From the NCBI RefSeq assembly GCF_007992215.1, contig NZ_BJZV01000019.1, forward strand, positions 26,084 to 90,083: a DNA stretch of 64,000 nucleotides, read 5' to 3'. Positions 62,585 to 64,000 of the stretch are shown piece by piece. The stretch comes from Methylobacterium gnaphalii. GTDB lineage: Bacteria; Pseudomonadota; Alphaproteobacteria; Rhizobiales; Beijerinckiaceae. A program made the position numbers and the translations under genes. The notes beneath the pieces are model-generated. The model did not search any database and had not been told where the DNA came from. It saw only the letters and a program-made list of their open reading frames with translations. Each line of letters opens with the position of its first letter. Position 1 is the stretch's first letter.

Positions 62585-63730
62585 TCAGTTCGTTTTGGCG
62601 TAATTGAAGTTGCCGTCGCGCCAGACGTAAAGCACGTAGCCCTGAGCAGTGACGTCGCCTTTGGCGTCGAAGCCGACGGGGCCGAGGACGAGGTCAAAGC
62701 GTTCGGTATGCAACGCCTTGGCGATGGCCCGCGGATCGGTGCTGTGGCCGAAATTGCCGGCCTCCACCAGCGCCTGCAGAGCCGCGTAGCCGTAGACGAG
62801 AGAGCCGTCCGGCTCCGCTCCCTCCGCTTTCAGCCTGGTGACCACGGCCTGCGCGTCCGGCTTGCGGCTCGGATCGAGGTAGAAGGTCATCAGCACGCCG
62901 TTGCTCGCCGAGCCGGCGATCTTGCCGAATTCCGGTGTGGCGATCGACGAGGTACCGAACCATTGCGGCTTGAACCCGCGATCGGCCGAGATCTTCACCA
63001 GGCGGCCCATCTCCTGGGCGCCGCCGCCATAATAGACGACGTCGATTCCCATGCCCTTCAGCCGGTCGGCCAAAGCTGCGTTGTCGAGGTCGCCTGGCTG
63101 GAAGGCGGCGAACAGGGCCTCGTTGACGCCGATGCGGTTGAGGTTGTCCTTGGTGGCCGCGGCCAGCGCGCGCGAAGGTGGGGAGGGGTCGTAGAGGATC
63201 GCGATCTTGCGGTCGCGAAACCGCTCGGCGAGCACGGCTGCCGAAAGCTTCGCCTGGTCGTCGTCGCGCCCGCAAACACGGAAGATCGTCGGCAGGCCGC
63301 GATCGGTCAGCTTCGCCGCGACGGAGGCCGCGGTGATCATCACAATGCCGTTGGCGGCGTAGATGTCGGAGGCGGTCAGCGAGGCGTTCGAGCAGACGTG
63401 GCCGACAACGAGGCGAACATTGGCCTGGACGTAGTGGTTGGCCACCGCTGTCGCCTGATTCGAATCGCAGGCATCGTCCTGGACGTCGAGGACGATCTGC
63501 TCGCCGTCGAGGCCACCTTTGGCGTTGGCGTCCCGGGTCGCGGCCTGGACGCCGCGCAGGACCTGCTCGCCGATCGCGACGTAGGGGCCAGAGCGCGGCA
63601 CCGCGACGCCGACCACCACGTCCGCGAGAGCAGGGCAGGCGGCGGTTGCGAGAAGGACGGATCCGAGGAGCACCCGCGGCAGGAAGCCGGCAAGGCGCGC
63701 GCCGGGATAGAGAAGGCGTCCGATCGTCAT
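62585..63730 (-). CDS. Branched-chain amino acid ABC transporter-type binding protein
   Basis: A 381-residue periplasmic-binding protein of the Leu/Ile/Val type. Signal peptide LPRVLLGSVLLATAACPALA; VAVPRSGPYVAIGEQVLRGV and DAN-x-KGGLDGEQIVLDVQDDACD are the usual domain 1 signatures; VVGHVCSNASLTASDIYAAN the ligand loop. No permease or ATPase is visible in the remaining 270 bases, so partners would lie elsewhere. Ligand may be an amino acid, amide or urea-type compound. Confidence 0.85.
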   Translation of the reverse strand: MTIGRLLYPGARLAGFLPRVLLGSVLLATAACPALADVVVGVAVPRSGPYVAIGEQVLRGVQAATRDANAKGGLDGEQIVLDVQDDACDSNQATAVANHYVQANVRLVVGHVCSNASLTASDIYAANGIVMITAASVAAKLTDRGLPTIFRVCGRDDDQAKLSAAVLAERFRDRKIAILYDPSPPSRALAAATKDNLNRIGVNEALFAAFQPGDLDNAALADRLKGMGIDVVYYGGGAQEMGRLVKISADRGFKPQWFGTSSIATPEFGKIAGSASNGVLMTFYLDPSRKPDAQAVVTRLKAEGAEPDGSLVYGYAALQALVEAGNFGHSTDPRAIAKALHTERFDLVLGPVGFDAKGDVTAQGYVLYVWRDGNFNYAKTN

Positions 63731-64000
63731 CCCGCCCCTTCTAGCGCTCTTGTTCTGTCAGCCAAACCCGGCCTCCGGGCCAACGCACGGCAGTCGAGGA
63801 TGAGGGCGTGACGGCGAAAGCCCGCGAGTGCATGCATGCCGCAATGCAATGATGCAAGCGGCGTCCTTGGCAAGACGCAAAAGGCTACGAAGACGAGCGT
63901 GCGAACCGGATTTCGCGTGGTGACTGGAACGCTAGGTCACAAAGGAGCCGCCGCCGCCCTGACGCAGTCGGATCGGACCAGTCCATACGAGCTGGACCGG
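63731..64000. other. Right-edge non-coding region
   Basis: 270 bases with no supported gene. A short run of overlapping TGCAT/ATGC repeats lies at 63829-63856 (TGCATGCATGCC, then GCAATGCAATGATGCAAG). It probably contains the promoter of the binding protein gene. Confidence 0.4.

Noticed and set aside
63829..63858. TGCAT/ATGC repeat run at the right edge as a possible microsatellite or operator
   Set aside because: Too short and irregular to distinguish from chance.
1..64000. tRNA, rRNA genes or CRISPR arrays
   Set aside because: No cloverleaf, rRNA core sequence or regularly spaced repeat-spacer array was found by eye; the iterons lack unique spacers and sit beside repA.

Overview
The window is GC-rich chromosomal DNA from an alphaproteobacterium of the order Hyphomicrobiales, most likely Methylobacterium or Methylorubrum. 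The pointers are the gene families (MucR/Ros regulator, IalB, a NadQ-like NAD regulator, type 2 ArgC, an OprB porin, a Chloroflexus-type malyl-CoA lyase), very high GC at third codon positions, and frequent GTG/TTG starts. No tRNA, rRNA, CRISPR array or complete transposase was recognised.

Layout. 1-18 kb is core chromosome: the 3' part of mfd, a degenerate receiver protein, a divergent adenylate-forming protein, IalB, hspQ, a malyl-CoA lyase family gene, a patatin, a UbiH-family hydroxylase, quinone oxidoreductase, pncA, rimO, the overlapping pabB-pabA-pabC folate operon and mazG. At 18.8-21.5 kb the pattern changes. A DnaA box, an AT-rich stretch and a phased array of 17-bp iterons precede a plasmid-type RepA gene, followed by a cluster of TATTCC/GGAATA sites and a gene for a winged-helix protein. 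This is a complete-looking iteron replication module inside ordinary chromosomal genes and is the most striking feature of the window.

21.7-44.3 kb returns to mixed core and accessory functions: a LOV blue-light histidine kinase with its response regulator, an OprB porin, two divergent small exported proteins sharing a pair of operator-like repeats, an acyl-CoA synthetase, a GT39-GT2-LAB_N envelope glycosylation operon, metC, a periplasmic catalase-like protein, rarD, a P1 peptidase, an amidase, small hypotheticals, argC, a MucR-like regulator without the usual zinc cysteines, and a NadQ-like regulator.

44.3-53.8 kb is accessory and partly decayed. It is gene-poor, with small phage/plasmid-like ORFs, a cobalamin riboswitch controlling a TonB-dependent receptor, a TSUP permease whose 5' end is duplicated about 2.5 kb away (flanking a cassette with a cold-shock gene, two related small basic proteins and a cysteine-cluster protein), and the remains of an arsenic operon (frameshifted arsH, intact arsR, truncated arsC).

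53.8-64 kb is again mostly core: thiE-thiD, an XRE-cupin regulator, an SDR, a DUF1328 membrane protein, a CLC antiporter, a class II photolyase, a candidate suhB/MmgR-type small RNA, a TRAP-type binding protein, a dual-specificity-phosphatase-like protein and a branched-chain amino acid-type binding protein.
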